Position numbers and translations under genes: made by a program. Positions 10,921 through 20,382 of a stretch of 64,000 nt of DNA are shown one piece after another. This DNA is from Larix kaempferi. Its lineage: Eukaryota; Streptophyta; Pinopsida; Pinales; Pinaceae. The stretch covers positions 3,720,001-3,784,000 of the forward strand of contig BSBM01000186.1 of the NCBI GenBank assembly GCA_027924585.1, given 5' to 3'. The notes under the pieces were generated by a model. The model had not been told where the DNA came from, made no database searches, and saw nothing but the letters and a program-made list of their open reading frames with translations. Numbering within the stretch: the stretch's first letter is position 1; the number at the start of each line of letters is the position of its first letter.

Positions 10921-11565
10921 TGTTAGTTTTTCAGAATTTACTTCAATTTGATCTAGGATCTTGACTAAGAGAACAACATGTATAGCATATCTATAGCATA
11001 TCAATCATGAACACAATAATGCAAGCACACAATAGACACACATTTTACTTGGGGAAAACCATAAAGGTGAAAAACCCCAATAACTTCCTTAGAGACAGAT
11101 AGAGCAATGATACAACCCAAGCATAAGAGATAGACATCTCCTAGCAGCAGCTCCTCCTCCTCCACAAGTGTGCCACTCTCCCGAGAGTGTGAGAGAGAAT
11201 AGAATGATCAAATAGAGTGCCTCCCGCACTTCATTTATACTTGACTTGACTTGCCTAATAATCTTTACTAGGTCGGCCTTAACTTAACCACATAACATAA
11301 TGCTGACCGGGCTGACCCCCAATAGGTTGGTCTAATAACCCTTTGACCCACATGACTTATACAAGGCCGACCCCAACAAGGTGGTCTAATAACCCATTAA
11401 GTATAAGTTACGACACTTACAATATAAATGATGACACTTCCGTATAGAGGAATAATAACATCTCTATAGGAACACAAACACTTCCGTATAGAGGAATAAT
11501 ACCATCTCTATAGGAGTACAATATACATATATGAAATACATTCCGAAGTTACATATACATCAACA
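10921..11565 (-). mobile_element. 3' LTR of element A (left copy, 645 bp)
   Basis: Starts TGTTAGTTTT, ends CATCAACA, and aligns end to end with 17457-18144. On the minus strand a TATAAAT box precedes a leader with an inverted repeat around ctctcccgagagtg. Two copies of a TATAGAG...CTCTATA inverted repeat lie at about 11443-11468 and 11487-11512. Confidence 0.93.
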
Positions 11566-11580
11566 CTCCCTCTTAAATAG
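11566..11580 (-). other. Polypurine tract of element A
   Basis: Reads CCTATTTAAGAGGGAG on the minus strand directly before the TGTTGATG start of the 3' LTR. This is the expected place for plus-strand DNA priming. Confidence 0.7.
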
Positions 11581-11799
11581 GAAGGTATTTCTCGACACAG
11601 GTCTTCTAGAACAAGTCTTCTTCTCTGAATCATCGTCACTGGATAATCGTCATCGAGTCATCATCATCATCACTGCTACTACTATCTCAATCAATCTTTG
11701 AATCTACTCGTCACAGGAAGTTCTACAGAGCCAGTCCTTTTTCATACTAGATGTAGGCCCACCACCTATAGGTCTTCATCATCACTGGCCATACTGTGG

Positions 11800-12325
11800 A
11801 ATCCTCAGGACTTATTACATGCATCACAAAACCTTAAAAGAGTCTCTTGGCTAGAAAGAACCCTAAAGAGCATCTAAGGCCTTTTTCATCTCGTCCATAT
11901 CTCCATGACTTATTACATGTGACTCTCACAAAACCTTAAAAGAGTGTCCCAGGAATGTTTATGTGCATAGCACGACCGGAAAGAACTCTAAAGAGCATCC
12001 CAGGAACATTTATGTGCCTAAGCACGACCGATAAGATCTCTAGGACTGATTACATGTGACCTCTGGTACAAACCCTCAAAAGAGAATCCCAGGGCTTATT
12101 ATGGGCACACAACCCAACCTATCGGATCTCCCAGGTCTTACATGTAGCATCCCACCACAAACCCTCGAAAGAGCATCCCAAGACTTATTACAAGCACACA
12201 GCCCAACCTATCGGATCTCCTAGGTCTTACATGTGGCCCACTATCAAAAACTCTCGAAATAGCATCCCAGGACTTATTACGGGCACACAGCCCAACCTAT
12301 CAGATCTCCCAGGTCTTACATGTGA
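11800..12325. repeat. About 89 bp tandem repeats in the 3' noncoding region of A
   Basis: At least five imperfect copies of a unit containing catcccaggacttatta, gcccaacctatcggatctcc and aggtcttacatgtg. The last copies are the most alike. No coding frame persists across them. Confidence 0.7.
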
Positions 12326-12327
12326 TA

Positions 12328-12381
12328 CACAGTGCCAGTCCTTTTTCATACTGGCTGTGACCTAGAACAAATCTAGGATTT
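12328..12381. repeat. Hairpin module shared with element B
   Basis: CACAG-tg-CCAGT ... ACTGG-CTGTG around a cctttttcat loop, followed by CCTAGA-acaaa-TCTAGG. The same two-part module, slightly changed, stands at 7003-7059 in B. A third version is at 11724-11760 in A. Confidence 0.75.
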
Positions 12382-12408
12382 CCTTTGCACAACCTGTCCA
12401 TGGCCACA

Positions 12409-13068
12409 GAGTATCAACTTGATACTCACCATACATCATCTTGATGTATACATGATCATCTTGATCATCATCATTGCATCGTCCTGATGCAAGTCATCTG
12501 GAGCAACATCCTGAATCTCGTCATCCATGGTCATCCTGATCATACAATGCATCTACCTGATGCATACCAAGTATCTACTTGATACATATTTCCATACATG
12601 ATCCACCTAATCATACAATGTATCCACCTGATACATACATAGATACATGATCCACACAATCTATCCACCTGATATATATCAACATACATGATCTACCTGA
12701 TCATACACAGTATCCACCTAATACATATATAGATACATGGTCCAAGCATCCAACATGATGGATATACAAATACATATAAATGATCCAACTGATCATATCC
12801 AGCATCCAACATGATGTGTACATACATATACATATAAATGAGCCAACTGACCATATCCAGCATCCAACATGATGCGTACATACATATACATATAAATGAT
12901 CCAACTAATCATATCCAGCATCATCCTGATGCATATACAGAGCAGTAACTGGAGTATCATCCCGATGCTCATCATCCAGTGCTTACATCCACAGCCATGT
13001 GAAGGATCCCCTTCCACCATGCTAGGAATGGCTACAGCAAATGTCTCCATCACTTCTTCCTTGAAGTG
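12409..13068. repeat. Array of small hairpins with changing but complementary stems (element A)
   Basis: Successive units follow the pattern nnnATC - five bases - GATnnn. Exact examples: GAGTATC/GATACTC (12409-12427), ATACATC/GATGTAT (12431-12449), ATGATC/GATCAT (12452-12468), TTGCATC/GATGCAA (12474-12492), ATGCATC/GATGCAT (12547-12565), GTATC/GATAC (12571-12585), ATGTATC/GATACAT (12618-12636), ATGATC/GATCAT (12688-12704 and 12780-12796), GCATC/GATGC (12918-12932). Two differently shaped ones end the array: GAAGG/CCTTC (13001-13014) and CACTTC/GAAGTG (13051-13068). Part of the stretch (12735-12920) is also a tandem repeat of about 58 bp. Confidence 0.85.
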
Positions 13069-14510
13069 TCATCGATCTGAAGAACACCAAGCCTCTCTCT
13101 GAAGTACTCGAACTTCACTCTGGCTAGTGGCATCGTCAATACATCTGCAATTTGCTCATCCGTCGCAACATACAGAAGCTTCACTGCTCCTCTCTACACC
13201 GTATCCCTGATATAGTGATATTTGACCTCTATGTGTTTCGACCTGTCGTGGAACACCGGGTTCTTAGATAGCTTCACACAACTCTGGTTGTCACAAAATA
13301 TACCAGTAGCCTCCAGCGGTACACCAAATAACTTAGATAGTAGCTTCGGAAGACATATTGCCTCACAACTAGTTGAACAAGCTGCAACATACTTTGCTTT
13401 GGCTGTACTCAGTGCTACACAAGACTGCTTCCTATTAAACAAAGAGATCACACCTGATCCCATACTGAAGCAACACCCAGAAGTGCTCTTCCTATCTGCA
13501 GCTCTGCCTGCCCAATCTGAATCAACATAACCCTGTAGGTTAAACTTTTGATTCGCATCATAGTTGAGCCCATAATCAACTTACCCTTCAGGTACCTTAG
13601 AATATTCTTTACATCCCAGGTGAACACTCTTCGGATCCGTCAGGAACTGGCTCAATGTGTTCATCGAAAAGCAAATATATGGTCTTGTGTTCGTCAGGTA
13701 CATCAAGGACCTAATCATCTGACGATACATAGTGATATCAACTGGCTCAGATGAAGCATCACACAGAAGATTCAGGTTTGATGCCATAGGTGTGGCTATG
13801 GCCTTGCAGTCCATCATCCTGAACCTCTTCAGGATCTCTACTGCATACTTCTCTTGTCCAAGGAATATCTGCACTCTACCACACCTCCATACCTAGAAAA
13901 TAGTACATCATCCACAAGTTCTTCATCTCAAACTCGACAGCAAGCTTCCGCTGCGTGTCAGCAATCAATCTATCTTCACCTGTAATAAACAGGTCATCCA
14001 TATACAAAAGTAGTATCACTAGATTTCCTTCCTCAACCTTGTAGTAAAGATTGGAATCCGCTTTACTCTTGGTAAAGGCCAAACTGGATAGAAAGATGTC
14101 TATCCTACCATACCAAGTTCTGCACATATATGACTCCCTGTCATGTGTCTGAGAACTAAGTGGTTGCTCCACATACACTTCTTCTTCAACTACACCATTC
14201 AAGAAAGTTGTCTTGAAATCCATCTGGTGTATCTTCTATTTCATCACTGCAGCCAAAGCAAGTATAGATCTAATGGAAGTGTATCTGGCTACAGGAGTAA
14301 AAGTCTCTATGCTACCACCTGCAACATGCTTGATCTTATAGATCCTCTTGGAAGTCACTACAGACTCCCCTTCCAGTCTTGCTACAGACTCCCCTTCCGG
14401 TCTTGGGACTGCATCCCAAACATCTTCATGATCAACTGGTACGCCTCGATCATGGAATTCTTCCCAAATCCTAGGAACTTCAATATCTTCAATATTTTCA
14501 ATAGATAACT
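13060..14510 (-). pseudogene. RT and RNase H remnants of copia element A
   Basis: Reading down the minus strand: an RT N-terminal piece (SKRIYKIKHVAGGS) near 14350, then TFTPVARYTSIRSILALA, DFKTTFLNGVVEEEVYVEQP (14223-14160), NLYYKV...LLLYMDDLFITGED (catalytic YMDD kept), a 13874-13581 frame with the MYRQMIRSLMYLTNTRP motif, and RNase H with FNRKQSCVALST and CDNQSCVKL (13463-13194). RNase H continues past a stop to about 13060. Blocks are missing: the segment after GGS in RT, and the ALYGLKQAPRAW region. Several frames are used. It is clearly non-functional, but the domain order is that of a plant copia Pol related to B. Confidence 0.88.
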
Positions 14511-14989
14511 TTGTTGTTGAACAAATGTTGTAGTCCTTCTTTTGTAGGTGATGGTATATGATCTTTCCTACACAACAAGTTAAATTGCATGATTAGAAAA
14601 CATCTCATAGTTTTCAGAACAAATTCTTACACATAAATAAATATGTCATACAGTTATGCAATTATCTTAGCCAATGCTTCAATACAACATTTATCCATAT
14701 CCTGTAACTTTCTAGATGCCTTCCAATCTCTACCAGAATATTGTTAAAAGTGTGCACAACTCCCAACATGTCAGCAAAGAGGTTTCATTCTAGATAAGTA
14801 GTAATGGAATGTTGTACAGTGCCATAGGCCACTTACCCATGTATATTAGTAGTATATTGTTCATCAATGCAACTATGCATAATACACAACCTAATTTTAG
14901 GAACATGAGTATATACATTATTGAATAGTATTATTTAAAAAATAAAATATGCAAGGAATGATAATTCAAATACTTATCTTTGTTTGTTT
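14511..14989. other. Noncoding stretch inside element A
   Basis: AT-rich sequence between the RT remnant and the integrase fragment. No conserved motif or clear repeat is visible. Confidence 0.5.
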
Positions 14990-15315
14990 GTTGGGTTGAC
15001 TCCTTCTCAGTCTTTGCTTCTTTTCTGCAACTCCATTCTGATGTGGATTGTGAGAAGTGGTCAACTCCCTCTGAATATCTGCATCCTTCCAGAAACTACT
15101 GAAGTGTGCTCCTTCTTGATCTTTACTTCCTTGCAGGGAACAACTGGAGTGTGCTCCCTCTTGATATTTTCTTCCTTGTAGGAACAAATGGAGTGTGCTC
15201 CCTCTTGATCTTTGCTTCCTTGTAGGAAACAACTGGAGTGTGCTCCCTCTTGATCTTTGCTTCCTTGCAAGAAGAACTGGAGTGTGCTCCCTATTGATCT
15301 TTGCTTCCTCGACTA
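14990..15315 (-). pseudogene. Integrase fragment of element A with a five-fold 45 bp internal repeat
   Basis: At about 15091-15001 the minus strand encodes RELTTSHNPHQNGVAEKK. This is the integrase segment holding the catalytic Glu, aligned with RELTTPYNPQQNAVAERK in element B. Directly upstream in sense, 15315-15092, five consecutive units (45, 45, 44, 45, 45 bp) repeat a KEAKIKREHTPVV-like peptide. It matches the KEAEIKREL that precedes the same point in B. The array therefore seems to be amplified integrase coding sequence. The 44 bp unit shifts the frame, so the whole cannot be translated as one protein. Confidence 0.8.
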
Positions 15316-16159
15316 CTTTTCCTTGAACTTATATCCATCACTATGCATGCTTATTAGTATCATCATTTTGTTATCCTCGAGGTCTCATACATAATCACAC
15401 ATTCATTAGTATAATCTTAATACTATCAAAACACAATAATCTTAAACATGTATAGTCATGATCATTTCAAACACAGATAATAAACATTAGTATTCAAGGT
15501 TTCAGGGAAGTCTTCTTTTACTCATGCATATTCTTATTTGATCATAGGACTCTTCTCGTTAATTAAATCATCAATCAAGATAAGAGACATAAAATGCATA
15601 AACCCTTGATTACTTACATTTCTAACTTTATGAATAAACAAAACCAATCATACCAAGTATACTTATATAAGGGATCCTAACACAAGGTAGGATTCTAACT
15701 TGATATAGGAAAAACATACCTAGATTGGTATGTTAGCTACTTATGTCTAACATACCCACATGATGTCTTCTTGTTCTCTTCAATGACTTGTGCTAGTAAC
15801 CTGCATATCTCATAGGTTAACCATTATAGAACCAAGTTATACATACCTCCCAAATAGATCTTCTAAGTGATCCATGACAATGGATGAATCTTTGTCCTCA
15901 TGTCATCATGATCATATGTTCTTGAACTAGAACATGATTTGTCTTTCTTGGTGTACCTTTCATGTTAGCGGGCAACATAAACCTCATACAACACCATAAT
16001 GCATTAGCACAATCATAAGTGTCAACACCCTAATCAATGAATATCTTCTATCATGCATTCATAATTTTATTAAGGTGATACGACAAGTCTAAATTTAATC
16101 AAGATTGTATTAACCGTAATAACATGAAGACAAACATACCATAAAATTAACAAATCTCA
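15316..16159. other. Noncoding stretch inside element A
   Basis: AT-rich DNA with no recognisable protein or RNA gene. Gag and protease would be expected here in a complete element but I cannot find them. Confidence 0.5.
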
Positions 16160-17444
16160 AAACATACCTAGATGAGTCATACCTATCGAGATTGCTTGTA
16201 ATCTTCTTATGTAAGGCCTTAGCCTCATCTCCCTCTGAAACAGGAACTTCTTCACTTATGCAGGTGACAAATCCATTCTCTTCTAGGATTAACCCAATCC
16301 ACTTGATTTGTAGGAACTGGATCTAGAGCTCGATTAGGGTTTGTCAGAGAAACCCTAAAAATTCAAACTTTCGAAAGGATAGAAACATGCACCTTGATGA
16401 ACTGATCAAGCTGGTATACTCATAATTTGAAAACTGCAAAGTTTCACCCCTCAAATTTGCCTTTGAAACTTCCAGATTCATTGGACATGACCCCGAACTA
16501 GAGTTTGATAAAGCCCACCCTTCTGCCCAATCAAAAGGTTCAATCCAAGGCTCTAAGCTTCTATTTTTCTAAGGAGATTCCAGCCATGGTCACAGATTTC
16601 AAAAGTTTCCATTTTTGTAGAAGCCCTAATTTTCCACTTTTCCGATCAAAGTCCTGAATTAGGGTCTGATCAAGCTCGGACTTCTGCCCAACCAAAAATT
16701 ATGATCTTCATCTCTAAATTTCTATTTTGATGAGTAGCATTCAGTTGTAGTCTCTGATTACAAAAATTCCAACTTTCTCTGACACCCAAAATTCTGGAAG
16801 CCATGAATGAAGGTGCTCAAAAAATAATTATGTTTTGACAGAAATATGTACCTGATTGTTTCTGGTGTAACTCCAAACTTTTCGATCCATAGGGTCTGAA
16901 TTTTTTTTTTGTGATAGCCCAACCTATCATATTTCCAAACCCATAGGTCTGACCTCAAATGGATTCTTTGAGAGAGAGTTATGCCAAGTGTCGCAACGTG
17001 ATCTGTTTATGGGATAACACAATAGAGCAAACTTGTACGGCTTGCCACATGTCACTGGTTCAGTTTCAGCCTCTAAAAAAGTTACCTGAGAAAGTAGATT
17101 CCATGCCCTACCTGCCACTTTTTATGAAATTTCATTTGGAGCTTCCTATCCCAGGTTATGACCTTTTTTCCAAGGTCACCTATTTATGACTAAGATGTGG
17201 AAGAGAGAAAAACCCTATATTGTACAGATCATAAATCACAAAGTACAATGAATTAGAGGTTTTCCTTAGGACACAAGGTACATGAGGATCTTAGTTTCTC
17301 CCTGTACGATCTTCAGACACTGAAACCTCACCGAACTTTATTTATAGAGAAAGTGCTATGATGACTGGTTTTTGCTATATCAATCCCTAGCTTCGCAATT
17401 GCAACAAGTGTCATACATGCCATACCATGCCTTCTTTTAGGCTA
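16160..17444 (-). other. Leader-like region of element A
   Basis: This segment next to the primer site is similar in wording to the leader of B (18805-19233). Both contain repeated pieces such as aaccctaattttcca, tccagccatg and cttctgcccaaccaaaaat. It is longer than the B leader and seems internally repeated. Short open frames exist but none resembles a known protein. Confidence 0.55.
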
Positions 17445-17456
17445 GCTCTGATACCA
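17445..17456 (-). other. Primer-binding site (initiator tRNA-Met) of element A
   Basis: The minus strand reads TGGTATCAGAGC immediately inside the 5' LTR. This is the standard plant copia primer site complementary to the 3' end of initiator tRNA-Met. Confidence 0.95.
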
Positions 17457-18144
17457 TGTTAGTTTTTTAGAATTTACTTCAATATGATCTAGGATCTTAA
17501 CTGAGAGAACAACATGTACAGCATATCTACAGCATATCAATCATGACACAATAATGCAAGCACACAATAGACACAGAGTTTACTTGGGGAAAACCATTAA
17601 GGTGAAAAACCCCAATAACTTCCTCAGAGATAGATACAGCAATGATACAACCCAAGCATAAGAGATAGACATCTCCTAGAAGTAGCTTCTCCTCCTCCAC
17701 AAGTGCGCCACTCTCCCGAGAGTGTGAGAGAGAATAGAATGATCAAATAGAGTGCCTCCCGCACTCTATTTATACTTGACTTGACTTGCCTAATAACCTT
17801 TACTAGGTCGGCCTTAACTTAGCCACATAACATAATGCTGCCTGGGCCGGCCCCCAATAGGGTGGTCTAATAACCCTTTGAACCACATGGCTGACCCCCA
17901 ATAGGGTGGTCTAATAACCTTTTGACCCACATGAATTATACAGGGCCGACCCCAACAAGGTGGTCTAATAACCCATCAACTATAAGTTACGACACTTACA
18001 ATATAAATGATGACACTTCCGTATATAGGAATAATAACATCTCTATAGGAATACAAACACTTCCGTATAGAGGAATAATACCATCTCTATAGGAGTACAA
18101 TGTACATATATGAAATACATTCCGAAGTTACATATACATCAACA
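17457..18144 (-). mobile_element. 5' LTR of element A (right copy, 688 bp)
   Basis: Pairs with 10921-11565. It is longer because of a tandem duplication of about 44 bp at 17880-17923 (accacatggctgaccccca then atagggtggtctaataacc). Ends are TGTT and AACA. A TATA box reads TATAAATAG on the minus strand near 17767. Confidence 0.93.
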
Positions 18145-18804
18145 GTGGCCATTATTCTTGGAGTTAAAATGAGTCCTTCTTCTTCTTCTGGTGTGAGTAG
18201 CCAAAGCTTGGTCATACTCCTTGAGAAGGGATTCTCTATTAGCTACCCTAGCTTCTTCATAAATGCAATCCTCCCATACTACATCAAACTTCATACTTTC
18301 TTTCCTGGCACACATAGTTTGGATGAATGACTCCTAAGGTTTAGTGAGACCATTTAGAGCAGTCATGACTAGTTCATCTTCATCAGGGGTATCTCCAATG
18401 GCATCTAGTTGTTCCTTGAACTAGGAAACCCTTGAGAAATAATCTTGAATAGATTCTCCTTTATTCATCTTGGTGCTCTTCAATTGAGCTCTCAGATTCA
18501 TCTTCCTATTGATGTTCTTTCCCTCATACATTCTGGAAAGGGCATCATACATTTCCTTTATGGTCTTCTTGGATGCCACTTGGGGAATCAAGTGGTCTTT
18601 GACAGAATTAGCAATGATTCTCTTTTCCCTAATTAGGTCCTTCCTATACTTATCTTTGGCTTCATCTTCTTTAGGTTATACAACCTCATCTTTAATATAT
18701 TGGACAAGATCATTTTCTTCAAGAATGAGACCAATTCTATATTTCCATGTCCGAAAATTTTATATACCCTCTAGCTTGTCTTCAAGCTTAGTGCTTGTAG
18801 CCAT
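18145..18804 (-). pseudogene. Gag N-terminal part of element B, cut by element A
   Basis: Starts at an ATG (18802-18804) with MATSTKLEDKLEG, then NFRTWKYRIGLILEENDLV. This is the start of a copia Gag of the UBN2 type, which assembles the virus-like particle. Further visible features are MYDALSRMYEGKNINRKMNLRAQLKSTKMN and ESIQDYFSRVS. At least four in-frame stops occur, two of them at places where the family has Trp (TAG). The frame reaches the left edge of element A at 18145 and resumes at about 10915 with KESQPPNRFKKKG before the zinc knuckle. The gene is therefore interrupted, not truncated. Confidence 0.9.
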
Positions 18805-19233
18805 CTTATCTAGGGGTCAAAGATATTGAAGTTTCTCAAGAGATAGAATAACACTTACCATGAGATGTGCTTGATTGAGTTGAAGGTTTTGGTGTGTTCT
18901 GCTTCTGGAAACTTCAACTTTTTTGCCTTCCAGATCTGCAACAAAATTTCTGGTTTTCTAGTGCATAGGTTCACAGCATTTATGGTTCACTGGTGCAGAG
19001 GTGCGCACTTTTTCTGGTTTTCTAGTCCAAAAGTCAAACTAGGGTTTTACAAAGCTCGGGGTTATACCCAAACAAAAATCTCGATCCAGGGCTGAAAACT
19101 TTGATTTTGAGGAGGGCTATCCAGCCATGCAATCATAATCCAAAAATTCCAACTTTTGCAGAAACCCTAATTTTCACCGGAGGAGGAGAGAGAGAGATAT
19201 TTTCACCTTGTGAAAGATATCCTATTTAGGCTA
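18805..19233 (-). other. 5' leader of element B
   Basis: About 430 bp between the gag ATG and the primer site, with aaccctaattttcacc and a purine-rich gagagagagagat piece. There is no coding frame. Confidence 0.7.
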
Positions 19234-19245
19234 GCTCTGATACCA
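19234..19245 (-). other. Primer-binding site (initiator tRNA-Met) of element B
   Basis: The minus strand reads TGGTATCAGAGC next to the LTR, identical to the site of element A. Confidence 0.95.
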
Positions 19246-19743
19246 TGTTAAGTTTATACTAATTTGACTAGAAAGATCACTGAAAGAAACAAAATCACAA
19301 GATAGACAAACATTTACCCTGGGAAACCCTCATGGGGTAGAAAACGCAACAAAGCTTTCCTCAAAATAGATGATTAACCAAATACAAGATGTAGAAACCA
19401 AACAAGAGCTCCTCCTCCTCCTATGCACACCTCTCTCTCACTTGTGCGCTACCACTAAGTGAGTGAATGAATGAGATAAGTGAGGAACATCCTCCTCTAC
19501 TTATACTCATCTCCCGAATGACCTTTTACCCTAATGGGGCCGACCTCTCTCAAGAGAGTCTAATAACCTCCAAATAATAAACTTAGGGCCGACCTCACAT
19601 GGGAGATCTAATAACCCTAGTTACCACATTCTCAGAGGAATAACCATCTATAGATATACAATAAGGTCACCATGGAGGAATGTACCATCTCCAAAATAAT
19701 AAAATACAAATATAATATTCTTGGAAGTTACAATATTTCAACA
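19246..19743 (-). mobile_element. 5' LTR of element B (right copy, 498 bp)
   Basis: TGTTAAGTTT to TTTCAACA, followed by the TTAAC target duplication. It is more complete than the left copy and contains two gggccgacct...taataacc motifs, a theme also found in the LTRs of A. Confidence 0.93.
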
Positions 19744-19748
19744 TTAAC
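19744..19748. repeat. Right target-site duplication of element B (TTAAC)
   Basis: Identical to 5601-5605. It marks where the host sequence of element E resumes. Confidence 0.9.
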
Positions 19749-20169
19749 AAGCGTGAACGTGACAAGTTCACTTGGAAATCTTTTCGTATTTCGAAAGCAT
19801 GAAAAGAGCTTAAAGATAGACTCCGGGGGAGTACTTTTCCATAGGATTTTAATGATCCCGGAAAAGTGATAAACCGTAAATTGGTAACTTATTCTCATGG
19901 TTTTAAGAGCATGAGAAAGAATAAAGAGTAAGCTCATCATCATTAAATAATTACAATCTAACGGATAAAAAACAACAACAAAAATACACAAGGGATGTTC
20001 GTACCTGAGATGATCGTTCCAATGTGAGAATGGCACAAAACGAATAATTAAAAATTCCTGCACACTCGAAAGCTAAGTCAAATAGTCAATTGGGTGTTCA
20101 AAAAATGATCCAAACTATAGCAAATGACCTAAAAGAATCAAATATTTGAAAAAGAATATTCCACTTGTT

Positions 20170-20178
20170 TATAAATAG
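20170..20178 (+). promoter_or_regulatory. TATA box upstream of the PMD gene
   Basis: TATAAATAG, about 200 bp before the first PMD-like coding sequence and in the same orientation. It would give the PMD gene its own promoter, opposite to the pol of E. A possible 5' UTR intron lies at 20309-20382 (AG|GTAACC ... TTTTTAG). Confidence 0.45.
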
Positions 20179-20382
20179 AAAAATGGGCCAAATATAGTTA
20201 CCATTGTTCATTTGCCAACTTGGGGAGAAGAAGTGTCATTTGGAGCCAAAAGTTCACTCGTCGATTCTGGGAGCTACAAGCAACCATTTCACCAGCCGTT
20301 CAGAGCAGGTAACCCTAAACGTCATCCAACACATTTCTAGTGGTTTACAATTTTGAATTTAGTTCATTTTTGGGGTTTTTAG

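Larger units (their letters stand above)
10921..18144 (-). mobile_element. Ty1/copia element A, nested in the gag of B, internally deleted
   Basis: It is flanked by LTRs 10921-11565 and 17457-18144 with TGTT...AACA ends, an initiator-Met primer site at 17445-17456 and a purine tract at 11566-11580. The flanking 5 bp are gtgaa (10916-10920) and gtggc (18145-18149). They match in only three positions, but removing one copy restores the reading frame of B gag exactly, which supports this being the insertion point. The interior (about 5.9 kb) keeps only fragments of integrase, RT and RNase H, plus long hairpin-rich repeats and leader-like sequence. No gag or protease is recognisable. By hand count the LTRs differ at about 21 of the first 390 bases. 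Confidence 0.92.
5606..19743 (-). mobile_element. Ty1/copia retrotransposon B (complete ends, disabled), host of nested element A
   Basis: Ends are fixed by matching LTRs (5606-about 6018 and 19246-19743), a perfect 5 bp target duplication (TTAAC), and an initiator-Met tRNA primer site at 19234-19245. In sense order on the minus strand: leader, gag (split by element A), protease, integrase, RT, RNase H, then about 1.5 kb of structured tandem repeats before the 3' LTR. Removing A leaves an element of about 6.9 kb. By hand count the two LTRs differ at about 16 of the first 310 bases. The left LTR has also lost roughly 85 bp near its end. At least seven in-frame stops, one frameshift and an RT active-site deletion make it non-autonomous now. 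Confidence 0.93.

Noticed and set aside
12693-13053. Minus-strand frames rich in Met, Tyr and Ile (YMYVHIMLDAGYDQ)
   Set aside because: They follow the 58 bp repeat and hairpin pattern, overlap each other in three frames and resemble no protein.
12361-13068. CRISPR-like array
   Set aside because: Unit spacing is irregular, there are no constant repeats with unique spacers, and the sequence lies in a plant copia element.
16758-17189. Short frames in the leader of element A
   Set aside because: No motif, different frames on both strands, and the sequence is shared with the noncoding leader of B.
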